Source of the DNA: Dromiciops gliroides
Taxonomy: Eukaryota > Chordata > Mammalia > Microbiotheria > Microbiotheriidae
Direction: 5' to 3'
Length of the DNA: 64,000 nucleotides
Assembly (NCBI RefSeq): GCF_019393635.1
Contig: NC_057864.1
Span: 476,674,617 to 476,738,616, forward strand
In this document: positions 1-13,336 of the stretch, piece after piece
Layout: every line of letters starts with the position of its first letter
Numbering within the stretch: position 1 is the first letter of the stretch
Translations under genes and position numbers: made by a program
The notes under the pieces: generated by a model
What the model was told of the DNA's origin: nothing
Database searches by the model: none
What the model saw: only the letters and a program-made list of their open reading frames with translations

Positions 1-307
1 GAGCCTTTTCTAGGCTTCATCCTAAAGAAACAGCACTAGTTCTTTCAACTGAGCCTCATTTTGACATGAACTGAGGCTGTCCACTATTCTTAGTTCTGTC
101 TTCATGGACATTTTCCAGTTGTCAACATCCTTCCTAAAATATGACATTCAAAATGAGCCATAAGCCAAATATATTCTGGCCAGTACAGTGGGACTGTTAG
201 CTCTTTTGGTGTTGAGTCTTTTAATGTGGTCCAAAAGATGGTATTAACTTTATTTACTATCTTGGTGCACTTAATATTTTGAGCTTGAAGTTCATTAAAA
301 ATCTTAA

Positions 308-468
308 GGGCAGCTAGGTGGTGTAATGGATAAAGCACCAGCCCTGGATTCAGGAGGACCTGAGTTCAAATCCGGCCTCAGACACTTGATACTTATTAGC
401 TGTGTGACCCTGTGCAAGACACTTAACCCTCATTGCCCCACAAAAAAAAAAGAAAAGAAAAAGAAAAG
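308..468 (+). mobile_element. CORE-SINE, sense, full length
   Basis: Starts GGGCAGCTAGGTGG, ends CATTGCCCCAC followed by an A-rich tail. Confidence 0.9.
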
Positions 469-491
469 GTTTATGTCTAAATTAAACATTT

Positions 492-645
492 GGGGCAGCT
501 AGTTGGCACAGTGGATAGAGCACTGGCCCTGGAGTCAGGAGGACCTGAGTTCAAGTTCGGCCTCAGACACTTGACAACTTACTAGCTGTGTGATCCTGGG
601 CAAATCACTTAACCCCAATTGCCTCAACCCCCCCCCCCAAAATAT
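492..645 (+). mobile_element. CORE-SINE, sense, full length
   Basis: Second sense copy only about 25 bases after the first. Its tail is poly-C followed by A. Confidence 0.9.
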
Positions 646-680
646 CTCAAGACCTTCTCCCTCTCCCCCCCCCCTTGTGT

Positions 681-812
681 GTGGCAGTTGGAGTTAAGTG
701 ACTTGTCCAGGGTCACAGCTAGTAAGTGTCAAGTGTCTGAGGCCAGATTTGAACTCAGGTCCTCCTGAATCCAGGGCTGGTGCTTTATCCACTGTGCCAC
801 CTAGCTGCCCCC
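681..812 (-). mobile_element. CORE-SINE, antisense
   Basis: Reverse-complement copy ending CACCTAGCTGCCCC. It lacks a clear T-rich tail. Confidence 0.88.
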
Positions 813-822
813 CTTAAGACAC

Positions 823-966
823 TTTTTTTTTTTAAGGCAATGGGGGTTAAGTGACTTGCCCAGGGTCACACAGCTAGTAAGTGTCAAGTGTCTGAGGCCG
901 GATTTGAACTCAGGTACTCCTGAATCCAGGGCCGGTGCTTTAACCACTGCGCCATCTAGCTGCCCT
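823..966 (-). mobile_element. CORE-SINE, antisense, full length
   Basis: Poly-T tail at 823-833 and end ATCTAGCTGCCC. It forms a cluster of four copies with the three before it. Confidence 0.9.
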
Positions 967-3165
967 TTTTAAAAAAAAAAAATTTAAGTTTTTATTAGTG
1001 TCTTCTATTCATCATAGTTATCCCTAGTTTCCTCCCCCCTCCACCTTCAGCCATCTCATATAACAGATAATAATTTTTTAAAAGGGGGGACTCTGGGGGG
1101 AAATCACAACTGAACAATAACATCGAGAGTCCAAAAGCATGTGCAATGTGTGACACCTGTGGACTCTCTCATCTCCAGGAAGAGATGGGTTGAGGGTATC
1201 TTTTCATGTCTTCATTTGAGTCCTTTTTGATCTTTAGAATTTTGTTATATTTACCTTTGCTGTTTTTGGGGTGTATGATTCTTTCCATTTCCATTGTTGT
1301 AGTCATATAGATCTTTCCATGCTTTTCTCTTTATCACACAAATCATTTATTTTAACACAGTAATTTGCTAATACATTCACATACCACAGTTTGTTTATCC
1401 ATTCCTCAGTCCGTGGCATCTACTTTGTTTCCAGTTCTTTGCTGTCACAAAAAGTGCTCTATAAATATTTTGGTCCATATGGAGATTTTGTTCTTAGGGA
1501 TAGGTTCGTTGTATTATAAAACCACAAATGTGAGTCTCTGCTTCAAAAGATATAGATATTAGTCACTTTATTTGCTTAATTCCAAAATGGTTATTCTATT
1601 TCACAGCTACACTAACAATGTATTAGTGTGCCTGTCATTCCACAACCCTTCCGGCATTGACAGCTGTCGTTTTTTGGTCATCTTTGACAATTCCAAGGGT
1701 GTGGGGCCAGCAAACACTCATTTCAGTTGTTCTTTCTACTTCTATGGTAGTTACTGTGTATCTGTTGTTTCTCCGTACTTCATTTTGCATCTGTAATCTT
1801 CCTAGTTGTTATCTCTTATGGTACAGTTCTGTTAGGTTCACACACAATTTGTCTCCCCATTCCCCAGTCACTTGGCATCAAGTTTGTTTCCATTTGCTAC
1901 TACAAATATTGACGCTATAAAAATGTTGATATATGATGGACTTTTTCTTTGACTTCTCTTGTAGTCTGAGACTAGTAGGCTCAGTATGAACATTGCAATA
2001 ATCATTTACTTAACAGAATTCCAAATCCCATTCCAGAAGGGTTGGATCAGTTCAAAGATTCACCAACAGCATTGGTATGTTCTTCTTTACTTGTCTCCTT
2101 CTATGTTGACTCCCATCATTTGCTAGATTCATTTGTAATTTCTTGAGTGAGGTAAAACCAGAGTTGTAATTGGCATTAGTCATTTGAAGCAGTTAATTGT
2201 TTTTTGTCAGGGCAGTGAGATGGGTTAAGTGACTTGCCCAGGGTCACACAGCTAGTAAGTGTCAAGTGTCTGAGGCCGTATTTGAGCTCAGGTCCTCCTT
2301 AATCCAGGGCTGGTGCTTTATCCACTTCGACACCTACCGGCAGTTAATTGATACAAGTTTTTCTTCTTTCTAGAAATGTGTTCTTTGTTTACTTATTCAT
2401 TGGGGAATGTCTCTTCTTGCTCTTATCCGTGTGTGTTCAATATACCTTGGCTGAAAGGTATGCAGATATTCTCAACTGCTTCCATTTTGTAAAAGCCTTT
2501 TGATTTCAAATGATGAAGATCATCTGTTCTTGATCTTGTTGTGATTGTGTTTCAGTGTGAGTGTTCCCCCACCTCCCACTCCAATCCCTCCTTTCTGTGG
2601 AACACTACCTGATCTGCTAGCTTGCTCAAGGCGAGATCTTTTCTGTTCAGGTCACATGTGCATTTTGAGTTTATTGCTGCTTGTTGTGTAAGATGTTGAT
2701 CTGATTAAACATTTTTCTAACATTCTGCTCTCCATTTTCCCCAGCAGTTCTTGTCAAAAAAGAAATTCTCCATCATTTGAGTATATTGTAATTATGACAC
2801 TGCCCCATTAGTTATTGTATCTTTTGAATAAGGAAGGAATTTTCTTAATTAGCACCATCCTGCCAAGTCTTTAGTTGTACCTGTGGGGTCAAGTTTGCTG
2901 CCTTTTGCTTTGTTACTTGTTAGCTTATCATATTCTACATCTTTGTAGATAAATGAAACCAAAGATTTTATTACCAATTTCTTTTTTAGATTTTGTTTCC
3001 TACTTTGGTGAAATAAATACACACTTTTTCCCTCCACAATCCTTGGTTTTAAAGCCCCCTTGATTAGATTTATCAGATCCTAGACAGACGAAATCTTCCT
3101 ATCTCATCATATTTACGGCTTCCCTGGACAGGAACTCTTGTATTTTATTCTACACCCCCTAACCT
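967..3165 (-). mobile_element. L1 3' end and ORF2 fragments, antisense
   Basis: The + strand shows the reverse complement of marsupial L1 sequence: CAGTTCTTTGCTGTCACAAA and CTATAAATATTTTGGTCCAT motifs, then ORF2-derived text to about 3.1 kb. Frames are broken throughout. A SINE is inserted at 2205-2342. Confidence 0.75.
2205..2342 (-). mobile_element. CORE-SINE, antisense, diverged end
   Basis: Inserted in antisense L1. The terminal text CACCTACCGGCA departs from the usual CACCTAGCTGCC. Confidence 0.85.
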
Positions 3166-3302
3166 TTTTTTTTTTTTTTGGTTGGGCCAATGAGGGTTAA
3201 GTGACTTGCCCAGGGTCACACAGCTGGTAAGTGTCAAGTGGCTGAGGCCGGATTTGAACTCAGGTGCTCCTGAATCCAGGGCTGGTGTTTAATCCAGCTG
3301 CA
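3166..3302 (-). mobile_element. CORE-SINE, antisense, 5' end decayed
   Basis: Poly-T tail then GCCAATGAGGGTTAAGTG. The end near AATCCAGCTGCA is scrambled. Confidence 0.85.
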
Positions 3303-5218
3303 TACTCTTTTTAACTAATATTTTACTTCCAAAAATGTTTTCTTTTGACAGCCTTGTCTTTAATGGACTGCAGTGTTGAAAACACCATATATGCCGCTAA
3401 GACCTTAATTTTCTTATCCCAGATTTCAAAAGCTTTATCAATACTTTTAAGTTTTTCCTGGCAATGTCATTGGTTTTTAGGTATCCCTAAGAAATAGGTC
3501 ATAATCATCTGGTTTGACCATTCTGGGGACCTCTCCATTATTATGAGGATAACAAATAGCTATTTTAATGTGATTTTGCATGGAGTCTCAGTTTTTCTGA
3601 CCTTCTCTGCATCATCTATGATCTGATAGACCTTAAGGGTTCACATCATATTTTGAAAAGGACCTCATTTTTTTCTTAGCTTCTAAGGTATAGTCATTGT
3701 CCTTCTTCCCATTCTGTCATCATGGTCGAGATTCTCCTCTGCTTCCTTTGACTTTTGTTTTTACATCAAAGCCCCCTTACATTTCAACTTTTGTTGTTGT
3801 TCATCCCTCTTGTTTTTACATCATTTGCATGAACCACCCTTTGAATTGAAAAAGGCAAAGGAAAAACAGTTTCCATAACTAATCAACACAACAGAAGTGT
3901 CAGATTTAAAGCATGAATCTTTTATTTATTTAACTTATTTTTAAGGAAAGCTTCATTCTTCTTGATAATGCTGAGTATAAAGAGCTGTTCCTTGAGCTTT
4001 TTTGCCTTTTCTAATCAAGCATTTCTCAAGAAGCACCTACTGTGAGTTAGATACTATTCAGCCCTAAAAGGATATTAGCTGCCAGGCTGAGCATGTCCCT
4101 GGCAACAGTCCTCTTTACTTGCTGAAAGTGACCCTGAGACCTTGTTTTTCCTGGGCCATCCATGGTAGATGCTATTGCAAACTGCTTTGATGGGATCGTT
4201 AGCAATCAGAGGTGTCACTGTCTTTATTAGCCCTGTTAATAAATACCTTGAAAATCACCCCCACCTTCTTTTCCCTCTCTCTTTATCCTCCATCTTTGTC
4301 TTTGCCAAAGATCTTCTCTTTTGGTAGTTGCCCTTCTTGATTCTTGGTCTCAAGCCTCTCTCTCCAAGATCCCTTGTTGGCATTCAGATTTATTCTCTTT
4401 CAGCTCAAGTCCTTCTCTTCATCTTCCTGCAGAACCTCCCATACAAGTCTAGAGAGCCTGAATCACATTTGGTAAAACTATAAGGTATCAGAATTCCTTA
4501 AATTGTTCTGGATAGTTTGGGTATAACCCTTTAAATGCCAGAACTTCTAAATTTTAGCCATTAAATCGTTTCTTGTTATAGAAAGATTTTTATTTTTCTA
4601 CATAGTATGTATACTGTTCTCTTCCCCTTTTAAGTAGGTTTTAGTGTATGTGAAGTGTTCCATTAACTTTAAAGAAACTGTTAGATTTTAATTTTCTCTA
4701 TTGAACATAATTTTATCTTTGTTGATGGCTCAAATTCACAATTTTTAGCTTCTGTTATTTATTTTAAGGCTTCTTCCTGGCCTGAGCTTGTAGGCTTGAA
4801 TGGGGATTGGACTGGTCAGAGTTAGACCTCTCTTCTCATCCTAGGCTGAAAACCTAACTTCTATCAGACCCTAGGGAAGAGAGCAGTCCATTCAGGGTAG
4901 GGATGGGGCCATGGATCCTAGGTTTCCCCAGACCCACAGAGGTAATAAAACTTGAGTGCAGTAGGATTCAAGTGTCCCAAAAAAGGACTCTTTTGGCTTG
5001 GCTTGCTGTTGTTGGACCATCCACTTCATGTTTTCAGATTGTTGTCCTTTTGGAATAGTTGATTTATTTCTAGAATTTTTGTGTCACTTTCCCTACTGCC
5101 ATTTTTTTGTCGTTATGATGTTTCTTTTTCTAACTTGTCCTTTCTAATTTTGTGTGTCCTTTTACTTGGCTGTGAAGAATAATGACTTTGGGTTGTTAAT
5201 TTCTGTGACCTCGCCTTT

Positions 5219-5368
5219 TTTTTTTTTTTCTTGTGGGGCAATGGGGGCGTTAAGTGACTTGCCCAGGGTCACACAGCTAGTAAGTGCCAAGTGTCTGAGG
5301 CTGGATTTGAACTCAGGTCCTCCTGAATCCAGGGCCTATGATTGATCCACTGCGCCACCTAGCTGCCT
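5219..5368 (-). mobile_element. CORE-SINE, antisense, full length
   Basis: Located about 170 bases before the first BAZ1B exon in the window. The text GGTTGTTAATTT appears on both sides, with 14 extra bases between the left copy and the tail. Confidence 0.9.
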
Positions 5369-5537
5369 CATGGTTGTTAATTTTTAAGTAGCAAAGGATA
5401 CTTCTGGCTGGGGACCAGTTTTAGACCATAGGGCTAACTCGTTGAGTGCTAGCCAATAGCATTACCTTGACCAAATGGCCAAAGTTGCCAGCTGTTTTGA
5501 ATTTTCCTTCTTAGTAATTGGTGACATCTTTGCTTAG

Positions 5538-5682
5538 CTTGAAGGAGGAGTTCCCTGCCTGGTATGAGAAGCTTGTGCTGGAGATGGTCCACCACAACAC
5601 CATCTCCTTAGAGAAGTTGGTCGATACTGCCTGGCTTGAGATCATGACCAAGTATGCTGTGGGGGAAGAGTGTGACTTTGAG
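5538..5682 (+). CDS. BAZ1B: BAZ1B exon: end of WAC domain
   Basis: The acceptor AG is at 5536-5537 and the donor gtgagt begins at 5683. The exon encodes KEEFPAWYEKL onward to EECDFE, matching the C-terminal part of the WAC domain (human residues about 76-123). The first base completes a codon begun in the missing upstream exon, and the exon ends on a codon boundary. No indels are present. Confidence 0.95.
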
Positions 5683-8600
5683 GTGAGTGCCTCCTGGGCT
5701 GTGGAGCTGCTGAATTGACCTCTAGTATCCAGGTAGGACGTGTCTATAAAGGGCCCACATTGGATCTGTATGGGAAAAGGCTGCTGGGGGGCTTAAACAG
5801 AAGAGATGCAATTTAAAGCCTGTTTCTATAACTAAAATCTAAGGCATCTTCTAGCTTCATATACTATGACTTAATGAAGTAATAAGCTGTGTTTCTTATT
5901 TACCAAACCCTTCTTGTTTTTTTTGTTTGTTTGTTTTGTTTTTCTTTTCATAGGTTGGAAAGGAAAAAATGCTCAAGGTAAAGATTGTGAAAATTCATCC
6001 TTTGGAGAAGGTGGAGGAGGAGACTTCTGAGAAGAAATCGGATGGTGCCTGTGATTCTCCATCAAGTGACAAAGAGAACTCTAGTCAGGTGGCCCAGGAT
6101 CATCAGAAGAAGGATCCGGTCATAAAAGAGGATGAAGGCAGGAGAGATAGTATCAGTACGTATAGTGTTAGTTTTCATCAATGGTTCAGAATCAAAGGCC
6201 AGTTCATTTGGTGCTACTCAGATACTGATGTTACTCTTCAGGCATTTAACTTCTGTGTGATGAGTTCATAAAACAGTAAGGAACCAACACCAAAGCCTTG
6301 CTGGGGCAGTTAGACAAGGAGGCAGCCCTGAAGTCCTTTTAGGCGCATCCATTTCAGGTGGCCATTTCTCCTGTTTCTTTGAAGACGGTGTGGGGGACTC
6401 TCAGTTGCTAAGAGGGCCCTGAAGAAAAGGAGACTGTCATTAAAGAATCATGTGACCTCCTCAGGGAAGCCCTTTTGGTGGCTTTGATTCAGTTCCTGTT
6501 TCAGAGTAATTGGGGTCGTGGTTGTCAGTCAAGATCGGAGGAAGGAACTATTTCCCCTCCTCCCCTTATTCTACTATCAGAACACTAGTTTAACAATGGT
6601 ATGAGTGTTTTTATTTGGGTGAAATATCCAACACTACCTTTAATTTTTCTACTGGAAAAGTATTTTTTAAAATAGGTTTGGAATCTAGAAGTAGCCTTTG
6701 CTTAAAAGAACACCACTGGGGGCAGCTAGATGGCACAGTGGTAAAGCACCGGCCCTGGATTCAGGAGTACCTGAGTTCAAATCCGGCCTTAGACACTTAA
6801 CACTTACTAGCTGTGTGACCCTGGGCAAGTCACTTAACCCCAATTGCCTCACTAAAAAAAAAAAAAAAAAAAAGAACACCACCATAAAATATACTTCAGC
6901 TTTTATGTTTTAAAATTCTTTTCTTTGAATAATATACACATCATGACACAAACTTGAATTGCCCTGTTCCGTGAGCAACTTGAGATCCTTTTTGGTCCCT
7001 TTTATTTATTTTATTTTTAAAAAATATTTTAATTTAGGCTCCAATCTTATTTTTTTTTAATTGACAGACATTAAAAATAAAACAACACCAAGATTAGTAA
7101 GTTGAATGAGGTAAATAACCTAAGATCTTTAACTCTTCGGTATGGTGACTTGAATAGTTAAAAAGTTATCACCAGCTGTTCTGTTTGATTTGCTTGGTCC
7201 CTTTTATGTGGGATCTTTCAGAATATTAAAAATGCTATAATGTCCCCAAGTTTAGGGAGTTCTCATACTTTTGTGGTTTTTTTCTCTACACCCTTTTTTT
7301 TTTTTTTTTTGGTGAGGCAATTGGGGTTAAGTGACTTGCCCAGGGTCACATAGTTAGTGTCAAGTGTCTGAGGTCAGATTTGAACTCGGGTCCTCCTGAA
7401 TCCAGGGTTGGTGCTTTATCCACTGCACCACCTAGCTGCCCCTACACCTTTTCTAATAAAGGCTTTACTTCAAATTGCTAATTCAATTTTTTTTTTTTTG
7501 CCATTTTCATATAAGTATTAACGAGCCCTCAGAGTCTTAATATTTCTTCTTATGAAATTAAATAACTTAGTTCTGTCTTAAGTGGATGATTAGAATTGTC
7601 CTGTGACAATAACATACTGATTTACACGTGAACCATATCATAGTAATGATAACTATTACATGATGTAGGTTTTATGTAGCTTTGGTTCTCCTTTAGGTTT
7701 GGCAAATTAAAAATGGTGTTTTGTGCCTTAAATTTAAGAGCACAATTAATTTGTGCTTAATTTTTTTTTATTTTATTTTATTTTTTTTGGTGAGGCAATT
7801 GGGGTTAAGTGACTTGCCCAGGGTCACACAGCTAGTAAGTGTTAAGTGTCTGAGGCCGGATTTGAACTCAAGTACTCCTGACTCCAGAGTCTGTGTTCTA
7901 TCCACTGTGCCACCTAGCTACCCCTATGCTTAAATTTAAGAAGCATTTTTATCACAGGAATAGCAGTCAAGGAATGAATACTTTAAAATCCCTTAAATTC
8001 TTCAGGGGGAAAATAGTTGGATCATAGTCTAGTAGTCTAGGATCAACAGAGTGGTGTGATTTTTCTGACCTGAGAGCAATTGTTCCTTTTTTTTTAATTC
8101 ATAAAAGTACTTAATTATTTTCAAGTTACATGTAAAGATAGTTTTCAACATTTGTTTTTATAAGATTTTTAGCTGCAAATTTTTCTCCCTTCCTCCCCAA
8201 GACAGAAAGCAATCTGATTATAGTTATTGTTCTATTCTCTAACTCGTTTTTCTTTATCCAGGTGACAGAGCACGCAGGTCTCCTAGAAAACTTCCTACCT
8301 CCTTAAAGAAAGGGGAAAAGAAATGGGCCCCTCCAAAATTTCTGCCTCACAAATATGATGTCAAACTGCAAAATGAAGAGAAGGTATGTTTGCACTTCAC
8401 CTTCCTTCCCAAGAGTATCAGAAAATAAAAAGGTTAAGGAAGCTAGTAAGTGTCAGGTGTCCAAGGCTGGATTTGAACTCAGGTCCTCCTGAATCCACTT
8501 TTTTAGTGAATGAATGATTACTGTGGGCCTTTAATGGAACTAAATCATAGCTTTGAGAAAGGCAGAGGCATTGTGTTAAACCAAGTTTTTGTAAATCGTT

Positions 8601-11600
8601 TCCTGCTGCATGATCCAGAGACTGCCTTTCCTCCCAGCTCCCCGTGACCTACCAGAAAGGAAGGTTTCTCCAATTCTCAGCCAGTAGTGGTTGTGCCCAT
8701 TGCCTGGGGTGGTGCTAGGGGTGTTAGCAACTAGATTTGGGGCTTTACGGGGATGAGGAACTGCATAGCTCTGTGTATGTATGACAGGGTATCTCAGGTG
8801 TGCATAGCCCTTTTATGGATACTGAGGATGAGTCCCTTTCTTCCACAGGACCCAGCAGTTATTCTCCTTGCTTCCCTTTCCATTCCCCCCACCACCCCGT
8901 ACTCTCCTTTCATAGGGAAGGCATCGCAGAATGGAATGTGCTTTCCCTTCTCTTCTGACTGCCCCTGAAGCAATAAAACAGCCCTTCCCAGATTTTAAAA
9001 CTGTTTTTTGGGTTTTTTTGTGGGGCATTGGGGGTTAAGTGACTTTCCCAGGGTCACACAGCTAGTAAGTATCAAGTATCTGAGGTTGGATTTGAACTCA
9101 GGTCCTTCTGAATCCAGGGCCAGTGCTTTTTCCACTGTACCACCTAGTAGCTGCCCCCTAAAATTGTTTTTAATCAGTAAACATCATACCCCAATTTGTA
9201 CAGGGCATTGGGTATACAAAAATAAACCATCCCTGCCTCCAAGAATCAGCTGGGTTTAGGGGCAGCTAGGTGGCGCAGTAGATAGAGCACTGGCCCTGGA
9301 TTCAGGAGGACCTGAGTTCAAACCTGGCCTCAGGCACTTAACACTTACTAGCTGTGTGACCCTGGGCAAGTCATTTAACCCCAGTTGCCCAGCAAAAAAC
9401 AAAAACCAAGAATCAGCTGGGTTAGAATCCTAGCTTTGCCGCTTAGTACCACATGACTTTGAGAAAGCAGGTTTCCCCTCTGAGCCTTAGTTTCCCCATC
9501 CAGAAAGTGAAGGGGGTGACACATGGTAAGGACCTGCATTGTAAGTCTTTGCCTGGACAGAGTTGAAATAATTCAACACAGTTTGTGGAAAACACTGCAG
9601 GCATGACCTTAGTGAGCCGAGAAGGAAGACAGGCTGCCTGCCACCAAGTGACCTTCTGGCCAGTGGAGTCAGCTGATGGGCAGATAATGAGAATGTGATG
9701 AGAAGAGAAAGAATTACAACTGGGTGGGGGGGCAGTTGGTGTTAAGTGACTTGCCTAGGGTCACACAGCTAGTAAGTATCAAGTGTCTGAGGCTGGATTT
9801 GAACTCAGGTCCTCCTGACTCCAGGGCCAGTGCTCTATCCACTGCGCCACCTAGCTGCCCCTGAATTAAAACTTTTTAGGTGATGAGAGAGTAAGGCTTC
9901 CTGGGAGAGGTGTCATGTTGAGCTGAGAATAATAACATTTTATAGTGCTAAGGGCTGAATACATATTATCTTTTTAAAGCTTCCCAACAACCCTGGGGAG
10001 GGAGGTGCTATTCTGATTTTTACAGATGAGGAAAGTTGAGATGAAGTGACTTGCCCAGAGTCACAGAGCGACTAATTTTCAGAGTCTGGATTTGAACTCA
10101 GTTCATCCTGACTCTAGACAGCCCTCAGAATGGGTAGAAGCTCAACCAAGAGAAATGGAGAAAGAAGGCATATACCTGGCACAGGGGTCAGTGTGAGCAG
10201 ATTTAAGGAGGAGAAAGTGGGGGGTGGGATTCAGGGAACTTTAGTAAATTCATTTTGTAGGAGTGAAGAAAGTAAGGGAGGAGCAAAAGGGCATGCTCCA
10301 ACTATGTGGTTGTAAGAGGGCCATGAATGACAGTTTACATTGTTTATTCAGGATGTTTTTAGGAGGGACATAAGGAGAGCTATTTATCAAGAGGAATTCT
10401 TTAGCACTTATGGTACCTCTGAGTAGGGAAGAGATGGAACATGAGAGACCAGTTACTAGAGCTCTGCCTTCAGCTCTTAGTCCAAGGTCAGCTGTTTTTC
10501 AGAGGACGCTCGAGAATTGGTGAGTCTTTTGGGATTTTGTCATTGGAAGAGACAAGGTCTCAGTGGTAGAAGAAAGACATGGAAGGAAAGGAACAGGAGA
10601 TAGCCAGAAGTAGCCTGGGTAAGGGACATGGTTTACCTTTTTCTTTTTCTTTCTAAAAAAATCCAATTAATTAATTAATTAGTTTTTGCAGGGCAGTGAG
10701 GGTTAAGTGACTTGCCCAGGGTCACACCGCTAGTGTCAAGTGTCTGAGGCTGGATTTGAACTCAGGTCCTCCTGAAACCAGGGCCAGCGCCACCTAGCTG
10801 CCCCAGTATTTACTTTTTTAAAAAATTTGTACATTCAGCTTATTACTTTTTTTTTTCTTTTTTTTCCTTCTCGCTTTGTCATTTTGGGTTCAAATCCGCC
10901 TCTTTAATAGCCACTACTGAAGGCACATTTGGGCAGACTTCAAATAGCTTGCTTCACTTGAGGCTCCATACGCTTCATTGTTTACAAGACATATCGGCCT
11001 GCAAATCCTGCAGCAGCAATCGTCAGTCCAACTGCTACCGTTGTGCTGGCTGTGGCTCAGCCAGTGCTGCCCTGAGTTTGCGAAGCCGCAGCTCATTCCA
11101 GCCCAGAGGCTGTGTGTCCAGCCAGGCTCAGCCCTAGGCCCCAGTCTCACAGCTGCCACTGCCTCCCGTAGGGCCCAGCAAAGAGGAAGCACGCAAGCGC
11201 CTACCAACAGCAGCTGCCACCTAGAGCATTTTTTCATAAGGCAATAGATAGCTTTGATTTCTTCATTTGAAAACTATTCATATCCTTTGACCATTTCTCA
11301 ATTGGGGAATGATTTAGTTCTCTCTGTATTTTAGAAATGAGGCTTTTATCAGAAACACTGACTGTAAAAATTGTTTCCCGGTTTTCTGCCTCCCTTCTAA
11401 TTTTGGCTGCATTGCTTCTGTTTGTACAAGAACTTTAATGTAATCAAAATCATCCATTTTATAGATTAAAAGTTTAGTAAAATTTAACTATGTTGAAAAT
11501 GCTAATCTCAATGTACTTGGGGAATTAGAAAAAAAAAACTAATTGAAACATTTAATAGTTTCAGTAATGTAGCAGAATACAAAATAAATCCACAAATGCA

Positions 11601-13304
11601 TGGCATTTTTCTATTGCAATACTAAATCTAGTAAGGAATAAAAACATTAAAAATTATACATTATAAAAATAAAATATTAACTATTATAATAATCAAATGT
11701 ATATCTCTACCAAAGTATATTCAATAGTTCTATAGTTACAAAATGCTTCTTAAAGAAATAAAACAGCTTAAGTGACTGAAAGATATTCATTGCTCAGGCC
11801 TGGGTCATGACAATACTACCAAAATAAATATAAACATTTAGTGCTCTATTGATTAGACTATGAAGAAGGTGCTTTACAGAGCTAAAAAGGAGTAAAACTT
11901 ACTTAGAGAAACAACAACAAAAACTAAGCTACTAAGAAAAACAATCCCCAAAAGTAGGAATAAAAGGAAGAAGAGAGTTCTTCTAGAGCATAAATTACCT
12001 TTTTTCTTTTTCTTTTCAGGGCAATGAGGGTTAGGTTATTTGCCCAGAGTTACACAGCTAGTGTCAAGTGCCTAGATTTGAACTCTGGTCCTCCTGAATC
12101 CAGAGCCAGTGCTTTACCCACTGCACCACCTAGCTGCCCCCACATAAAGTGCTTTATAAAACAGTCATCTAAACTATTGGGTATTACTAGTTTATACAAT
12201 TAAAAAGTAGATCATTACAACAGATTAGAAAGGGAAAAATCAGAATCACTTTGCATAATGACCTGGGAAAGAATTCCCTATTTGACAGAATTGGCTAGGA
12301 AAACTGGAAAGCGATCTGGTAGAAAATTAGGTCTAGATTAACAGTCTCTACTATATACCACAATAAACTCAATCCAACCAAGATAACAAAAGGTCACACT
12401 ATTTTTAAAAAAATGAAATCAGGCAATTTACATAGCTAATGAAATAAATTCATAATATTTATTTATTTTGGGGGAGGGGGAGGCAATTGGGGTTAAGTGA
12501 CTTGCCCAGGGTCACACAGCTAGTAAGTGTCAAGTGTCTGAGGCCGGATTTGAACTCAGGTCCTCCTGAATCCAGGGCTGGTGCTCTATCCACTCTGCCG
12601 CTGCCCCAATAAATTCATAATAAAGGGATAAAGATTATGAAAAATAAATTGGACAAGTTCACTTAAAAGATTTTAAAAGCTACACGAACAAAATTAGTGA
12701 AGGGCTTAAGAAGAATCAAATAGGTTAGCTGTGGAAAGAGATCTTTATATCAAATACATCTAAAAATATATTAGTTCATAACAAATATATAAGTGGTCAA
12801 AGGATGTGAACAGTTCTCAGAAAGTTTCTCAATTACTAACACACTGAAAGAATACACCAAAAAAATCACACTAGCAATAAGAGAAATACAAATTAAACCT
12901 TCGGAGGTTTTACTTCTGCCTCATCAAATTGGCAAAGATAACAAAAGATGGAACTAATTAGTGTTGTGAGAAGACAAATGCAGAAGTGGTTGATTTGTGA
13001 ACTGGTCTGACCATTCTTCAGGACAATTTGGAAAGATGCAGAGAAAGTAGCTAAAAAAGTACATACTTCAAGCAATGAAATGACAAAGTGCTCCAGGTAA
13101 ACCGATCAGTGACTAGTAAGAATCTACTGTGTTTTGAATACTGGCAATATATAGGTATAAAGAGAAAAACAATCTTTACTTGATTATGAGTCTTTTTAGT
13201 AGTATCAGTACCACAAATCCATCCTGTAAGAAATGTTGACTGTAATGAAGCCAAACAAGTATGGGAAGTTTCAACAATTGTAAAGTAACCAGAACCAGGG
13301 AAAA

Positions 13305-13336
<32 letters not shown>

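Larger units (their letters stand above)
1..5537. other. BAZ1B intron, repeat-filled
   Basis: Apart from the SINEs and L1 listed separately, 3303-5218 holds no gene I can support. A short MIR3-type fragment is suspected near 4015-4080. The intron extends left of the window. Confidence 0.8.
6156..8261. other. BAZ1B intron
   Basis: It contains three SINEs and an antisense L1 3' end. The remaining unique sequence (6156-6718, 6874-7290, 7925-8080) shows no coding signal. Confidence 0.75.
11480..13170 (+). mobile_element. L1 ORF2 remnants, sense
   Basis: Degenerate reverse-transcriptase C-terminal coding text in sense orientation (for example around 12280-12330 and 12790-13040). It is full of stops and interrupted by SINEs at 12003-12141 and 12467-12607. 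Confidence 0.65.

Noticed and set aside
10914..11237. 107-codon minus-strand frame as a real small gene
   Set aside because: It runs in a different frame through the DNAJC19 retrocopy; the homologous frame is the one with the lost ATG and stops.
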